The notes under the pieces: generated by a model
What the model saw: only the letters and a program-made list of their open reading frames with translations
Database searches by the model: none
What the model was told of the DNA's origin: nothing
Shown here: positions 1 to 11,430 of the stretch, piece after piece
Numbering within the stretch: position 1 is the first letter of the stretch
Layout of the letters: every line of letters starts with the position of its first letter
Assembly (NCBI GenBank): GCA_029204225.1
Contig: CM055096.1
Location: forward strand, 68,891,741-68,955,740
DNA from: Diphasiastrum complanatum
Taxonomy: Eukaryota > Streptophyta > Lycopodiopsida > Lycopodiales > Lycopodiaceae
Direction of reading: 5' to 3'
DNA: 64,000 nt
Program-made: the position numbers and the translations under genes

Positions 1-50
1 GGGAGAATAGGCTATCAATAGAGGAATGTAATGCATGAACTAATTGGCCA

Positions 51-300
51 TTATTTAAGAATGATTGTATTGAGACCTTCAGAAGACCATTCCAAGATGA
101 CGACATTGATCTTCCTCTCTTTCACTCCATGTAGAACCTTTGAGTTTGCAAGCTCCCTCTTGATCCCATGTGCCACACAAAGCTTTTTGAACTTTTTTGA
201 TGGGTCTTCATTTTCCAACTCTGAGCTTCTCACCTTGATCTTTTTTCTATCGAAAATCGATGGGATACTATGGTATCAGATTAGTATAACTTTGATTATA
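51..300 (-). pseudogene. Copia integrase fragment
   Basis: A short minus-strand reading frame resembles the part of a Ty1/Copia integrase around its catalytic Glu. It reads KFKKLCVAHGIKREL followed by a degenerate GVKERKINVV, which lines up with the KFKAFCDEHGIKRE...NGVAERKNRT segment of the intact Copia protein at 52.5-56.4 kb. It has no start, no end and no flanking LTR of its own. It abuts the LTR at 319-1038 but appears to come from a different Copia family, so the junction is probably a rearrangement or an old insertion. The family call rests on this short stretch only. Confidence 0.5.
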
Positions 301-318
301 ACAGAATCTTTGATACCA

Positions 319-1038
319 TGTCGAAAATTGAGAGGATTGGTCGCAACTGAAGCTTGAGTGAGAGTGGGCGGTGTAGGATCGGAAGTGCCACAACTATATT
401 CAAGATGAATGATTCAGATAAGCACAAATGAATAATAAAGTAGTGAGACAAAAATTGCACTCTGATTAATATCAACGAGTACAATTGCTTGAAGTGATAA
501 CTTCAGCTTGATAGTTGAGCATGATAACACTGGCAATATAAAAATCTAATTAATTGAATTGAGAGACTCATGAGATTGATATATTACAAATATCTTCTAC
601 TTGCTTAAATATCTAAGTAGAATTAAATGTTATTTGCTACATTTATTACAACCGCCTTTGTAGTTGGTAACCGCTTTGGTTATAATAAAGACTCTGTACA
701 AGTAGGTGAATTGCCATAAAGTCTTCTGACAGTATTTGGATCGACTTTATCCCGATGACGGAGTCGATGAGATGTCAAAGTTGATGACTTTGAAGTTAGT
801 TGATGGTTGATGACAAGTCGACAAAGTCAAATTGTCGATGGAGTCAAAGTGATGGTGTAAGTTGGGTATTTCGATGTCGCTTAACTTTCATTATATACAT
901 GGAGAAGTCGAATTTGAAGTCGATAAAGTCGGACTTCGGACTTTGATGACTTTGAAGTCAATGGATTCGGACTTCAACAAGAACTTTTCATGATGCTCAT
1001 TACCGAATTGATTTGGTCCTGAGCATAGAAATCTAACA
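319..1038 (-). repeat. Copia LTR (720 bp), relic element A
   Basis: On the minus strand the repeat starts TGTTAGAT at 1038 and ends CGACA at 319, giving TG...CA ends. It is preceded by a polypurine tract (AAGGGGGAG just above 1039) and followed by a primer-binding-like TGGTATCAAAGATTC (318-304). Its 3' third matches the LTR of element D at 34475-35205 (shared run TCAAGCTGAAGTTATCAC, then the same order of motifs), and the lengths are similar (720 against 731). The LTR therefore belongs to the same Copia family as element D. Confidence 0.75.
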
Positions 1039-2235
1039 CTCCCCCTTAATGTGGATCCTGAAAAACTAGCATATCGTTAAATCTGAGATGGTGCTCCTAT
1101 GTTAGAGCTTTTGTGAAGTAATCTGCTGCCATTAGATTTGTCCTGTAGTAAAATAATGACACTTCTTTGCTTTTCACTTTTTCTCTAAGGTAGTGGTACT
1201 TGATTTCAATATGTTTGTTTCAAGGATGAAAAAACTCGGATTTAAAGATAGTGCTATTGTGCTTTGATCGTCACAACAAATTGTCGTGGATGTAGTTAAA
1301 CAAGGTCGATATCTGTAAGTAGATTTTTCAGCCAAATTGCCTCCTTGGTAGCATTTGTGATAGCTATGTATTCTGATTCGGTCAATGATAATGCTACTGA
1401 GGTCTGCTTTCGGCTGTTCCAAGAGATTGGGCCTTGATTGTCTAAAAACACAAATCCAGAAGTCGATCTTCTAGTATCGATATCTCCTGCCCAATCTGCA
1501 TCTGTGTATCCTTCAAGAATATTGGTCTGCCTCCATAACAGATGCTGAGGTTTTTGGTTGCTTGGACGTACTTCATGACCTTCATGAGTGTTTTCCAATG
1601 GGTTAGACCTGGATTCAATAGGAACTGGCTAAGTGAACTGATCGAATATGCAAGGTCTGGTCGAGTTCAGAGCATTGCACATATCAGTGAGCCGATGATG
1701 GAGTGAAATAGATATTGTTGCATTTCCTCCTTTTCTACCTCGGTTTGAGGACATTGTTCCTTCAATAATTTGAGACCAGGGGATCGATTTGCAGTTGGTC
1801 ATTGCATATTTTCTAGTATGTTGGTGAGATATCTTTGTTGGCAGATAAGAATTAGTCTACTAGGTCAAATTTGAAAAATTTTGATTTTGAGACAATAATG
1901 AGCTGGACCCATATCAGTCATTTTGTACTCATGGGCCAGCATGCATTTTGTATCTTTCATTAGATTCAGATTGTTACCGAATAATAACGTATCATCTACA
2001 TAGAGAGTGATGATAATGAAGAAATCCGACACAGATTGAAGTAAACATTCGCATACAAGGTGCTGCTTACCCTTCAGTTGTATCCCTCTGGCTGCAGCAT
2101 ATATAGATTTTCTCTTCGATAGTCTCTTTTAGGAAGGCAATGGTGGACTTCGAGATCACTACAGCTGCAAAGAAGAGTAGTAGTTGAATCGAAGCATGTT
2201 TGACGACAGGGCTGAAGGTCTCCGAATAATCTAGA
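1039..2235 (-). pseudogene. Copia reverse transcriptase-RNase H relic (element A)
   Basis: Reading the minus strand from about 2235 down gives Copia RT segments (YSETFSPVVKHASI, then a degenerate AFLKETIEEKIYMLQPEGY), the catalytic YVDDTLLFG near 1985-2015, HEYKMTDMGP, a GSLI...TRPDLAYSISSLSQF-like segment, and RNase H (YTDADWAGDIDTRRSTSGFV, SWNSRKQTSVALSLTESEY, 1598-1360). A polypurine tract and the LTR at 319-1038 follow. Several internal segments are missing and there are many stops and frameshifts, so it cannot encode an enzyme. HEYKMTDMGP is shared with element D, supporting the same family. Confidence 0.88.
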
Positions 2236-2289
2236 TCTAGAATCTAGGATAAGCCTTTCATGGTTTCACTGGTCACCTGTCAAGGTCAC

Positions 2290-3926
2290 CTGAATCCATC
2301 TGCTTCCTCTTGCGATAGGTTAGGACCTCTGTCATCAAGCTATCGATATTTTTCAAGGCCTGGGGGTGTTCCTCATGTGAATTCACACCAGAACATCCAG
2401 CCTCTGATAATTCCTTCAAGTCAATAAGCTCCTCCTCAAACCTATTCTTCTCTTCTTACAATGGTTGAAGGAGTTCATTCTTGAAGGTTTCCTACAGAGT
2501 TGACTGCACCTGCTTCCATTTGGCTGCATCAACCTTGATTGTGCCTCCATCTGAATAGCACTACAAAGTTGTGTTGGCACTTATCTTCGCCAACTTCTCA
2601 GCATTCAGCTACTGCTGCAAATTTCCTACCTTCTTCTGGTAGAAGTCTACCTTATTGTTTAGAGCAATGTGTTCTGAATCAAATGAAGCAATGTGCTTCT
2701 TTGCAACAGATAACTCATCCTTGCTCTTGTCCAATTCAGACTGAAGAGACAAGGAGTAGTCGTTTGATTTTCTCAACGTGACCTCAAACTTCTTGTTATT
2801 CTGCTCCATGGTATTGAGCTGAGCCAAGAGCTTGGTCTTCTTCTTCTTTAAGTCATCATTGAGCCCCTGTATTTTGGCTATCTTCAACTCGTACCCTCTT
2901 TGAACATCATCTGTGTTTCGCAGATACAAGATCATCTGCTTAACCTTTGGGTTCACGTCTGCTAACCAGCCAAGTATATCTAGTTTCGGCATCTGGTCCT
3001 TCTGTTTTGCTTCTGTTCGATCGGGTATAGCTTCAGTGTTGACAGCAGCAATGGTGGTGGTATCCATCTCGACATTAGAGACTTGAACGGTGTCGTCCAG
3101 GACCTGCTCGATTCTAAAACTAGCATCATCCTGGTTGTCGTCCTCCCCGTTCTCTGCATCTGCCATGGTAGTGTCTACAACAACATCAACAGTGACAAGC
3201 AAAGAATCCTGTGCAGCTTGACTAGTCCCTGCATCAACATCGATGACCACAATAGCGGTAAGATCCACTTGTTGTGGAGCTGCAAGTGTGGTCTTCCTCC
3301 TTTCAAACAGCGCCAATTCCCCTGACATCAAAATGTTGTAATGCAGGCATAAGTGAGAGATGTGGGCTACGTATGCTGCAAACTTGCCATGCTTCATCGA
3401 CCTGTGTAAGGCCTTGAAAGCAATGGCAACAAAATTAATCTACTCCCCCTTGATGGCCAAGAGCAGATATCTAATGTTTGTAACTGCAATTGTTGCATCC
3501 GCATCTGTTGCAAAGAGGACTTGGTTGCAATATTTGTAAAAATTCCTTAAACCTAAATCTATCATAGAAACCTTATATCCCTTGCCTGACATATAAAAAT
3601 TCCCATGAAACAAATTAGTTTCATCAATGTCCTCCCTGGATAAGGCTGGAGGTACAGTTCCTTCACTTGGTAAATGGAGCGCGGCAGCAAAGGTTGCCTC
3701 CAAGATATCCATCTTCACTCCTCAGACCTGTGATGAGACTACAACATCCGTGACCTCAGTCATCCCCTAAATGAACTCATTGCTAGCTTCAATCAGGATA
3801 GTGGATGGATCGACTAGTATAGCCAAGACCGCATCGATCAGCTAACATTCTGAATTCTTCCAAGTTCATCTTGTTGCACACTTTCCAATTGACATTAGCT
3901 GGCATAATATCTGGAGTGGCAGCCAT
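2290..3926 (-). pseudogene. Decayed coiled-coil ORF of unknown function
   Basis: A minus-strand frame starts at an ATG at 3926 (MAATPDIMPANVNWKVCNK) and, after one frameshift near 3830, stays open apart from in-frame stops down to about 2290. The stops lie at 3440-3442, near 2608, near 2560, near 2495 and near 2455. Most are TAG, and the contexts at 2608 and 2455 fit CAG-to-TAG or CAA-to-TAA (C-to-T) changes. The N-terminal third is mixed, the middle is acidic and rich in Val, Asp and Thr, and the C-terminal half is a long Lys/Glu/Leu coiled coil (about 2700-2960 on). It lies directly downstream of the Gypsy integrase remnant on the same strand. I do not recognise the family. A retrotransposon gag-like or extra ORF is possible, as is a host gene. 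Confidence 0.5.
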
Positions 3927-4017
3927 TGCACTAGATGGTAAAGATTTTAACTTGATTGATCACAAAATAGCAGTAAACAATTAATCGCAACTGATAATAG
4001 CATGCAACGGTAGCGCA

Positions 4018-5130
4018 CAATGAGCAATAATCCCCTTCAGCAAAATAATGAAAAGTCCATTTTTGGTCAGCATATTGCTTCATTCGTATTTGAGCTGCTT
4101 TAATGTGCTCTCGATTGGCTCTTAAAATATCATTCATGTGCTGAACCTGGTCCACAACTGCTGGAACTACAACCTCTGACAAATCCGCACTAATGGGCAG
4201 TAATGGTTCATGGCCATATAATGCAAAGAAAGGTGTCATACCGATTGACACATGTGGAGTGCTATTATAACAAAATTCGACGAGATACAACCAATCGACC
4301 CACTTTGTCTGATGATCCGAAACAAAATGTCACAAATACTCCAACCATTGGTTAACCCTTTCTGTTTGCCCATCAGTTTTTGGATGAAATGATCTACTTA
4401 AGCACAATCTAGTGCCCAACTTGTCCATTAAGACCTTCCAGACAGTGGAAATAAATCTACTATCTCTGTCACTCACTATCTCCTTTGGTATTCCGTGTAA
4501 CTTGAAGACATTCTTCAAGAATATTTGTGCTACTTGGGCTGCACTATCAGTAGTTTTATAGGGTAAAAAATGTGCATATTTTGTAAGCTGATCCACCACC
4601 ACATAGATACCATCATACCCCCCAGTTGTTGTTGGCAAGGAAGGTATAAAATCCATGCTAATACTCGTCCAACGCTGCGTGGTTTGTTAAGAGCTCGATA
4701 ATCAATACACATCCTGAATGTTCCATCCTTCTTCTTAACCAACAACATGGGAGAGGCAAAATGTGATTTACTTTGAACAATAAATTTTTGTGAAAGTAAC
4801 TCCTGAAACTGTTTATGGACTTCTTCTTTTTCGGCCTTTGATAGTCTGTAAGGTGGTAAATTGACCGGTTTAGTCCCCCGATTCCAATTCAATAGGATGG
4901 TCCACAAATCTGGTAGGAGGTTACCCTTTGGATAACTGATCAGCAAACACATCAAAAAATTTACCCAAGATCTTCCGAATTTTTGGTTCTTTTATACTTT
5001 GTTTTACTCTGACCAATGGTTTTGTTTTTACTTCCTTGACTTGTCCTTCAACTTCTTCAATCCTGAGCACAAACATTTCCACATTTGATCTAGACAACCT
5101 TTGAGCCTTCTCCATAGAAATCAGCTGCAA
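4018..5130 (-). pseudogene. Gypsy pol relic: RT N-terminus fused to integrase
   Basis: The minus strand carries the start of a Ty3/Gypsy reverse transcriptase (KPVNLPPYRLSKAEKEEV, then MLLVKKKDGTFRMCIDYRAL, about 4860-4680). It then jumps without spacing into the integrase core (MDFIPSLPTTTGGYDGIYVV, KEIVSDRDSRF, FHPKTDGQTERVNQWLEYL, 4656-4330) and the downstream YNSTPHVSIGMTPF...ALYGHEP segment (4290-4020). The RT catalytic YxDD region, RNase H and the integrase HHCC domain are absent, so a deletion of more than a kilobase is implied at about 4680. The frame shifts at the join. The integrase ends abruptly after a GDY motif near 4020, where unrelated sequence begins. Confidence 0.9.
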
Positions 5131-5800
5131 AGTTGAATGCTGTGTAGTTCAAATTGGGGCATTCTCCTTGTCTGAAGCTCATCAGTCCTTGATCGAAGTT
5201 GATTGTTACATTTCCCAAGGTCTTAAGCCATTCCACCCCTAGTATAACATCAATTGGCCTAGTTCCACAATACGGAAATTTGTTTTAAGAGTATAACTCT
5301 CCATTTGTAATTTCACCACTGGGGTAACGTTATTACAAGGAATGGTTACTCCATTGGCAATCTGGACTCTCATCTTATCACAACGATCCAAAGGTGCTAA
5401 TCCACAGCTTCGTAATGACCTACTATTAAAGAAGTTATGCGTACTACCACTATATATTAAGCAAAATAGTTTCCTTCCATTAATTAACGCTTGCACATGG
5501 AAGGTTTTGTTAGAATGGGATCCATTGAAAGCATTTAAAGATATGTTCAATTGTTCAACTTTCTGATCCCCCCTAATGGATCTTTCCTGCTCTCCATGGT
5601 TTGATTGATGGTTTGGTGATTCCTCATCGGATGAGGTGTCTTCCTTTCCTTCATCACTTTGCGGAGGCTGAGTGTCAATGACATTCTCTGAAAAAGTGCT
5701 AGTATCATCTTCGTCATCTTCAACAATCAAGGAAATCCTTGCAAATTTAGCTTTGTCACACTTATGCCCTGGTTTCCATTTTTGCTTACAAGTGAAACAT
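5131..5800 (-). pseudogene. Gypsy zinc knuckle and aspartic protease relic
   Basis: A minus-strand frame holds a zinc knuckle (CFTCKQKWKPGHKC, about 5800-5755), an acidic linker, and a retropepsin-like domain (FHVQALINGRKLFCLIYSGSTHNFF, about 5520-5420). The usual protease signature DSGS reads YSGS here, so the catalytic Asp codon is replaced by TAT (Tyr). A VILGVEWLKTLGNVTI-like segment follows near 5250-5200, as usual after Gypsy proteases. It is continuous upstream with gag and downstream with RT of the same decayed element. Confidence 0.85.
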
Positions 5801-6335
5801 AAGCCTTGCTGCTACAATCGATTATCTCTGCCTTTGATTTGACAATTTTCACCTCCGACTTGGCCTCCATGTTACTTGTTTCTTACCAATATTCCTCCTA
5901 TCAGCTTCTTTAACTGTCGGGTACTGGAGGATTGTGTTCCTTTCCTTATCATGTCGACGGATCTCAAAATTTTGCTCAACTTCCCGTCCATTAACTTCAT
6001 GTCTGGGTGCTCATGATTTAGTCGACCACTTACCAGCATATTTAGGCTCAATTTTAAGAGCCACCCGCATAGCTTGATCGAGATCATTACAAAAATGTTG
6101 TGCTACATCAGCTCCAATATCCGGCTGCAGTCCTTGGATATACCTTCATAACTGATCTGCATCAGACACTGTGGGTAGTTTAAGAGTTAGACTCCAAAAA
6201 TCAAAGTTATACTCTTGTATCAAACTCTTCTGACGTATCCTTGTCCATCTTTATTGACAGAGCTAAATCCAGGACGGTGAATGCAAATCTTCCTAAGTCA
6301 TTTTGGGGTGAAGCTTTGATGTGTGCTAACTTTTT
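5801..6335 (-). pseudogene. Gypsy gag relic
   Basis: Broken minus-strand frames give retrotransposon gag fragments, notably YIQGLQPDIGADVAQHF and QAMRVALKIEPKYAGKW (about 6160-6030), directly upstream of the zinc knuckle and protease. Frameshifts and stops interrupt it every 100-200 bp. No LTR or primer-binding site is visible upstream. At about 6340 it abuts a plus-strand Copia fragment, so the 5' end of the element is missing. Confidence 0.75.
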
Positions 6336-6344
6336 TGTAATAGG

Positions 6345-6480
6345 TACTCAAACGAAGAGTTGGATGGTAAGAGTTCATTTGAGGTCCTTTTTGGTAAAAA
6401 GCCAAGCTTGGAGCATTTGAAGATCTTTGGTAGGACTTGCTATGTCAATTCATCTTTTGGATTCAAACTCATTTCATAGA
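6345..6480 (+). pseudogene. Copia integrase C-terminal fragment
   Basis: About 130 bp on the plus strand encode LDGKSSFEVLFGKKPSLEHLKIFGRTCYV, shared here as SFEVLFGKKPSLEHLKIFG. This is the region that follows the integrase core in Copia polyproteins (compare TPFEALFGMKP...FLRTFGCICYF in the intact copy). No LTRs are attached. Confidence 0.75.
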
Positions 6481-7864
6481 TATCGAAAAAATGACTGAAA
6501 TTTCAATTTTTTGGAAAAACTTGATTTTTGGCACAATTTACGTAATTCAAAAATTCTGACGACAATACTGTTAGTACAATATCAAAATCAAAAAATCGAA
6601 ACATTGTTCGCTTCCTAATGTTATTGAACCAATGTCTAACTGGCATGCAAAACACACTACATCAGTCACAAAACGTCATTATGGAATTTTTTTACGTAAC
6701 TTTCAGTTTTATGGAATTTGTCAGCCAATATCATTGATTTGTGACCCAACCGTCAGAGCACATGCGTATAACCACTCAAATCAGCTGTAAATCCTTCATG
6801 CATGTCAGAATCATACTCGAAATCAACATGCAATCAATCCATGCAAGCACAGTACCACAAATTACGGAAAAGACTAGCATGTAATCAGAACAATTACATA
6901 TTTTGTCAATTTTGCTCACAAAACTGCCAAAATTTCAAATTAAACAGCCATAACTTTGGCTACAGTGCACCAAATTAGGCGCTGTAAAGCACAATATGGA
7001 GGGATACCAAGTGACCAAGATGCTTTCGACATTTGCCTGCCACCTGGGCTTCACACGTGTGAGCACTTCTAGCGGGGCATATGATGTAAAATCAATCAAA
7101 CACCTCCCCAAGCTCAAAAGTGATGTTACCAACAGTCTTAAATGGTCTATTAGACTTCAGTGAAGCATTCATACTGGTCCTAAGAAGCAGTATAGGTTGA
7201 GAACGAAGATTTCTTGGTTTGTAGAAGTCAAAATAGCTTCAAACTTGATGGAGATGAAGCATAAGCCTCCGGCCATCAATTTATAGGTCTGATAGCTTGC
7301 TGGGAAGGTAAAAAGGAATGATAATCATGTTGTAAAAATTTCCATCATGATCTCCTTATGGATTGGGAGCAATCCATCCCCCAAAAACCACAAAAAGAAG
7401 CTATTTTTTGGTCTTTTTTTACCTTCTACAAGTCCAATTCATGGAATTCTTGGCTCTAACTTCAGGGAAAGCTTCAAAAGACTTTGCTTCAACTCTTTAA
7501 AAGCTTTACATGGTGTTTTACAACCAGCTACTATTCAACTTTATGAAAAAACAAGCAAAAATGATGATTTTTGGCTATTTTTCGGTTTTTTCTTTGCTAT
7601 AAAGTGGAAATTCATGACATGCAACTCTTCCTATAGCACATGCAAACCAATTTACAGAATTACAGCCATCTAATTGATCTTATCTTGCTGGATTTGTGTT
7701 CTTACTATCAATTTTGAGTCAAAAAGCATGCAAAAACAAGCAATTTTGACCAAAACATGGCTTAGAACCGTAAATCATAAAAAGAAATGGCATGCATCCC
7801 ATCATTATTATCCCTAAAACGAAAGTACATTTGCTGAAAAATTCAGATCTACATCAGATTTGAG
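6481..7864. other. No gene recognised
   Basis: AT-rich sequence with short open frames only. One notable site is TTCACACGTGTGA at 7050-7062, nearly the same palindrome as in the Copia LTRs further right, so part of this stretch may be a diverged LTR. No TG...CA boundaries or internal homology could be fixed by eye. Confidence 0.4.
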
Positions 7865-8149
7865 CTACACAAGAAAAAGCTCTAAAAAAGCATCACAAAT
7901 TGGCTTTCCACTTTCAGATTTATATATATCAGTGATGTGAAATGGTTGGCCAACCACTTTGAACATTCCCTCATTAGCATAATTTCTTGCTAATCTTACT
8001 CGATATGGACGAGGAAGATCAGTTTTTTTAATTTTTATATGAGAAAATGCTTCTTGTACAATTCTAAAAAATGTGGAATAAGCATTTTTGCTAACTCCAA
8101 CCTGATCACATGCACCTTGTATAACATTTGCATCTAAATAAATTTGCAC
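7865..8149 (-). pseudogene. Conserved-looking ORF fragment, unknown
   Basis: A 94-codon minus-strand frame of non-repetitive, protein-like composition, including LPRPYRVRLARNYANEGMF and GQPFHITDIYKSESGKP. I do not recognise the family. The composition and the absence of low complexity argue for a former coding exon rather than chance. No partner exons, signal peptide or domain motif were found nearby. Confidence 0.35.
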
Positions 8150-11062
8150 TTGTAGATGTTACCAAAACGACAATACTGAGAAGGAAAAGCCAAAGGGAAC
8201 CGAGAAGAATATTGATGACTTATCATTAAACAATGGCAATCAAAAGAAAAGAATTTGAGCTTTCAAGTATGACTGTTATTCAAGTTTGATTGCAAATTGT
8301 TTATTTGAACTTGTTAACTGTTGATGTAGTTATAATATGCATTTATATGACTAAACATTATTATTTCTGTGTATTGCAGATAATGCTTAGTAGCAAAGGA
8401 CTATTTGAAAGATCACTCATGTACCACATATACAAATGGTTACACCACATTGGAGTAATTTCACAAAGAAACATAAAACTATTTTCAGACATCTCGAAAT
8501 CTTGCTTTAAAAAACTCGTTAGAACTTCTTCTGATAGATATTTTTAACTTATGCACCTAGTAATTACCTTCTTTGACTTAAAACATAGGGAATGATAAAA
8601 GCTACAAACACCACCATTATTGCTTGCATTGCTGAAAAGAGAGGTTAAGAATAGATCATTTATAGCCTAAAAGCGGCCAAGCCAATGTCTGAATCAGATT
8701 AGTAGGTGGTGGAAAGGTAGAAAAATGCAAAAACCTAATTTTTTTTAGGCTCGTATGAGCATTGGCAGCATTGAACATGCACTCGGTCGTTCTCCACAAA
8801 TCAAATAGTTATGGGATCTCTCATAGGCTCATGTTCGAGCTTATGTCCTAGAATCAACACAACAAACCTCAGGGCAAAAGGCTTGACCCCTAGCGTGGAC
8901 CAATCACTCAAAAGATGTGAAATTTTTTGACTTTTTGCAGCAGTAGGATATGCTAGATGCCAATAATGGTACATAAGTGTGACTAAGAGAAGTTCAAAGG
9001 GAAAACATGGGCCACACCTCATAGAAAATTGAAAGCTTTCCAAACCTCTGATAACACAATTTCTCTATAGGATGAGCAAGGCTACATATGACACCAAAAA
9101 ATAAATTCAAGTGAAACCCTAGATACCGATAGGTTGAAGAATCAAAGGGGATCCCATAACCACCAAAAGCATGTACAAAATAAAAGATTCCAAGAGTATG
9201 CAAGGGAGGCCATGCCTATTCACTAATACATTGAGTCACATAATATGGAATGAGAGATATAGTGAGATATGTGAGTGGGAAGAAGAAAGCTTGCATAAGG
9301 CTAGGAGCAAATGGAAGATGGATTTGCTACTTATACCTCGTGGTCATACTAGATGAACCTACTATGAACAACCTAGATTGTGTGAGAGAAGAGTGATGGT
9401 CATAGTACTTAGGAAGGCAAGTAAATGAGTGTACCTCTATATGCAAAGTCTCAATCACAATACAATGAGTGGATAAAATGTAAATTGGAAAAAGAAGAAA
9501 AAAAATCCTCTCAAAGATTGTGTTGTGGCCCTAATAAGGGATAGCATTGATATATGACAATTTTTTTGTTTTTTCATTGCTCATAATCTTGGTTGTGTAG
9601 TTGCATGCAATTTGTTGTGCATCTATACTAATTATCATTGCGAGATAGAGTAAGTGCAAGGAGATAGTTGTAGTTCGGATATCAGAGGTAGGTCAAAATA
9701 GAGCAATTCGGATAGCGTAGATGAGTGGTGATGACATTTAGTATAAGATGATTTTGCATTTGGCTATGTATGACTATTGGTATCGATGATGCAAATTGAT
9801 GATTTGTATAAGCAACTTTCTTTTTGGTCATGTGCAACCTTGGATTAGGAAATCTTTTTAGGAGGAAAAAGGTTGACCATCCTTGCTCCATGTACTGCTA
9901 AATATCCGATTGTGAAAATCATGATCACAATATTGATTGATTCTTTTGAAGTGCAAACAAGAAAATTGTCTACATTTTGAGAACTTGAAATGACAATATT
10001 ATGCTTTTGAAGGTGTTTGCATGAGAATTTTAATCCAGCAATTGTTCCTAATGAGAATTCTGATTCTACATTAGCTAAAACAAAACAATGATTTTTTTTT
10101 TCAACAAGGTGAAAGCCCAAGAAATTGTCAAAGTAAGCTAATCAAATCAACATATTGAGTACACACCAAATTGAACTTTGCAATTGAAGAGAAGAAAATA
10201 ATCACTACATAAGTAAAACATCCATTATGAAGGTATAAATAAAACCCATCAATGTTGGCAAGGCCTATGTGGGTTACATCAGGCACCCTAGCAAGAGAGG
10301 CAAGGACTAGGGATGAGACAAAATAACTATGTAATCAACAAGCTGAAGCTGGAAACCACACAGTACACACTCAAGCCTGCTCCACACCAGTGCTCCAAAA
10401 AACAAGCTGAAGCTGGAAACCACACAGTACACATTCAAGCCTGCTCCACACCAGTGCTCCAAAAAATCGGCAGAGTATAGGAATGGAACCTGCAGCTTTT
10501 CTCAAAAACCGGTATCATAAAATGTTTAAGGGTTTTTTATACAAGCATATATACCTTTCTATGACTCAAAGTCTTCAAAAAACTGATAAGTTCTATGAAA
10601 TGCAGGTTTGCTGAGGATAACTCAAAAGAGGTTTCTCCAGCACTGCTCACACTACGATGTCAGCAGCCACATGTAACACACTTATCCTGGAGGGGAATGA
10701 CTTAACAAACTTCTAATCATCACTAGAAGGTACCTAAGCTCTTCTTTTGCAAGGCAAAGGCCAACAAACACAATCTTCTACCAAGGGATGAGCTTTTAAC
10801 TTTATTTACAGATTGTCTTAATCTTAGAAACGCCATGAAGTCTGCAGCAGGCTAACATACTTGCACATCAGTCTACACTAAACTAGTTACTCTTATATCA
10901 TCATTATCACATCTAAAGCCTATGTTGACAAGCATCAGAATGACTGATCAAAGCTTACATTTGTCACAAACCCACCCACCCCAAATTCTGTTGCTGATCA
11001 TGCTGCCAAATTGTCAGGATTTGAACTTGTCTGTAGAAAGACGGTGTAGTTAGACCGGGCAT
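8150..11062. other. Long stretch without a recognised gene
   Basis: Only short frames without recognisable motifs on either strand. Minus frames around 8800-9200 and 9680-10120 are not convincing as genes. The only clear structure is a 64-bp tandem duplication (10339-10466). Confidence 0.5.
10339..10466. repeat. 64-bp tandem duplication
   Basis: Two head-to-tail copies of a 64-bp unit beginning CAAGCTGAAGCTGGAAACCA, differing at one visible base (ACACTC against ACATTC). Confidence 0.95.
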
Positions 11063-11422
11063 CTATGGCGTATTGGGTGCTGCTCTTGGGGTGGGGCCTT
11101 TAGGGAGCCGATGAAAAACAAGCCTGCGTTGTGCCCAAAGAGCCTTCTTCTGAAGAATCTTCCCAGTCTTGGTAAGCATGGCGATATGGCTCCCTGAGGT
11201 AAGTCCTGCAGCTCTGTTTGTTCGTCTGAGTATCCTGCTCGTACTCATTATACACTCTGATATACTGTGTGCTTTGAGGCTGCCATCAGCTTCATCTCTT
11301 GTCAAAGCTACAGCTCTCACGCATTCCGCATGTGTGAAGAAAAAGAAGAGAAGGGAGAGCAAGAGGGCACAGCTATACCATTTAGGAGTAGACACACAAA
11401 TATTGCTCGGCAACATTTCCAT
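11063..11422 (-). CDS. Small secreted peptide precursor, possibly IDA-like
   Basis: An intact 119-codon minus-strand ORF with the layout of a plant peptide-hormone precursor. Residues 16-33 form a hydrophobic signal peptide (CALLLSLLFFFFTHAEC), a variable basic middle follows, and the C-terminus holds a Pro-rich motif, FHRLPKGPTPRAAPNTP (103-119). The LPKG-x-P...AP spacing resembles the IDA/IDL family (LPKG-V-PIPPSAPS...), but the usual terminal basic-His-Asn is missing. The match is suggestive only. A TATA-like TTTAAATAC on the minus strand (11532-11541) lies about 110 bp upstream of the ATG, which supports this start. If real, the product would be secreted and processed before R99-R100. It stands alone, with no operon-like context. 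Confidence 0.5.
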   Translation of the reverse strand: MEMLPSNICVSTPKWYSCALLLSLLFFFFTHAECVRAVALTRDEADGSLKAHSISECIMSTSRILRRTNRAAGLTSGSHIAMLTKTGKILQKKALWAQRRLVFHRLPKGPTPRAAPNTP

Positions 11423-11430
11423 CTACCGCA

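Noticed and set aside
8801-9356. Overlapping short ORFs on both strands around 9 kb
   Set aside because: No conserved motif and no consistent frame across indels. They could be chance frames in AT-rich DNA.
9682-10120. Two minus-strand ORFs of 69 and 91 codons
   Set aside because: No homology recognised, overlapping different frames, no signal of splicing or start context.
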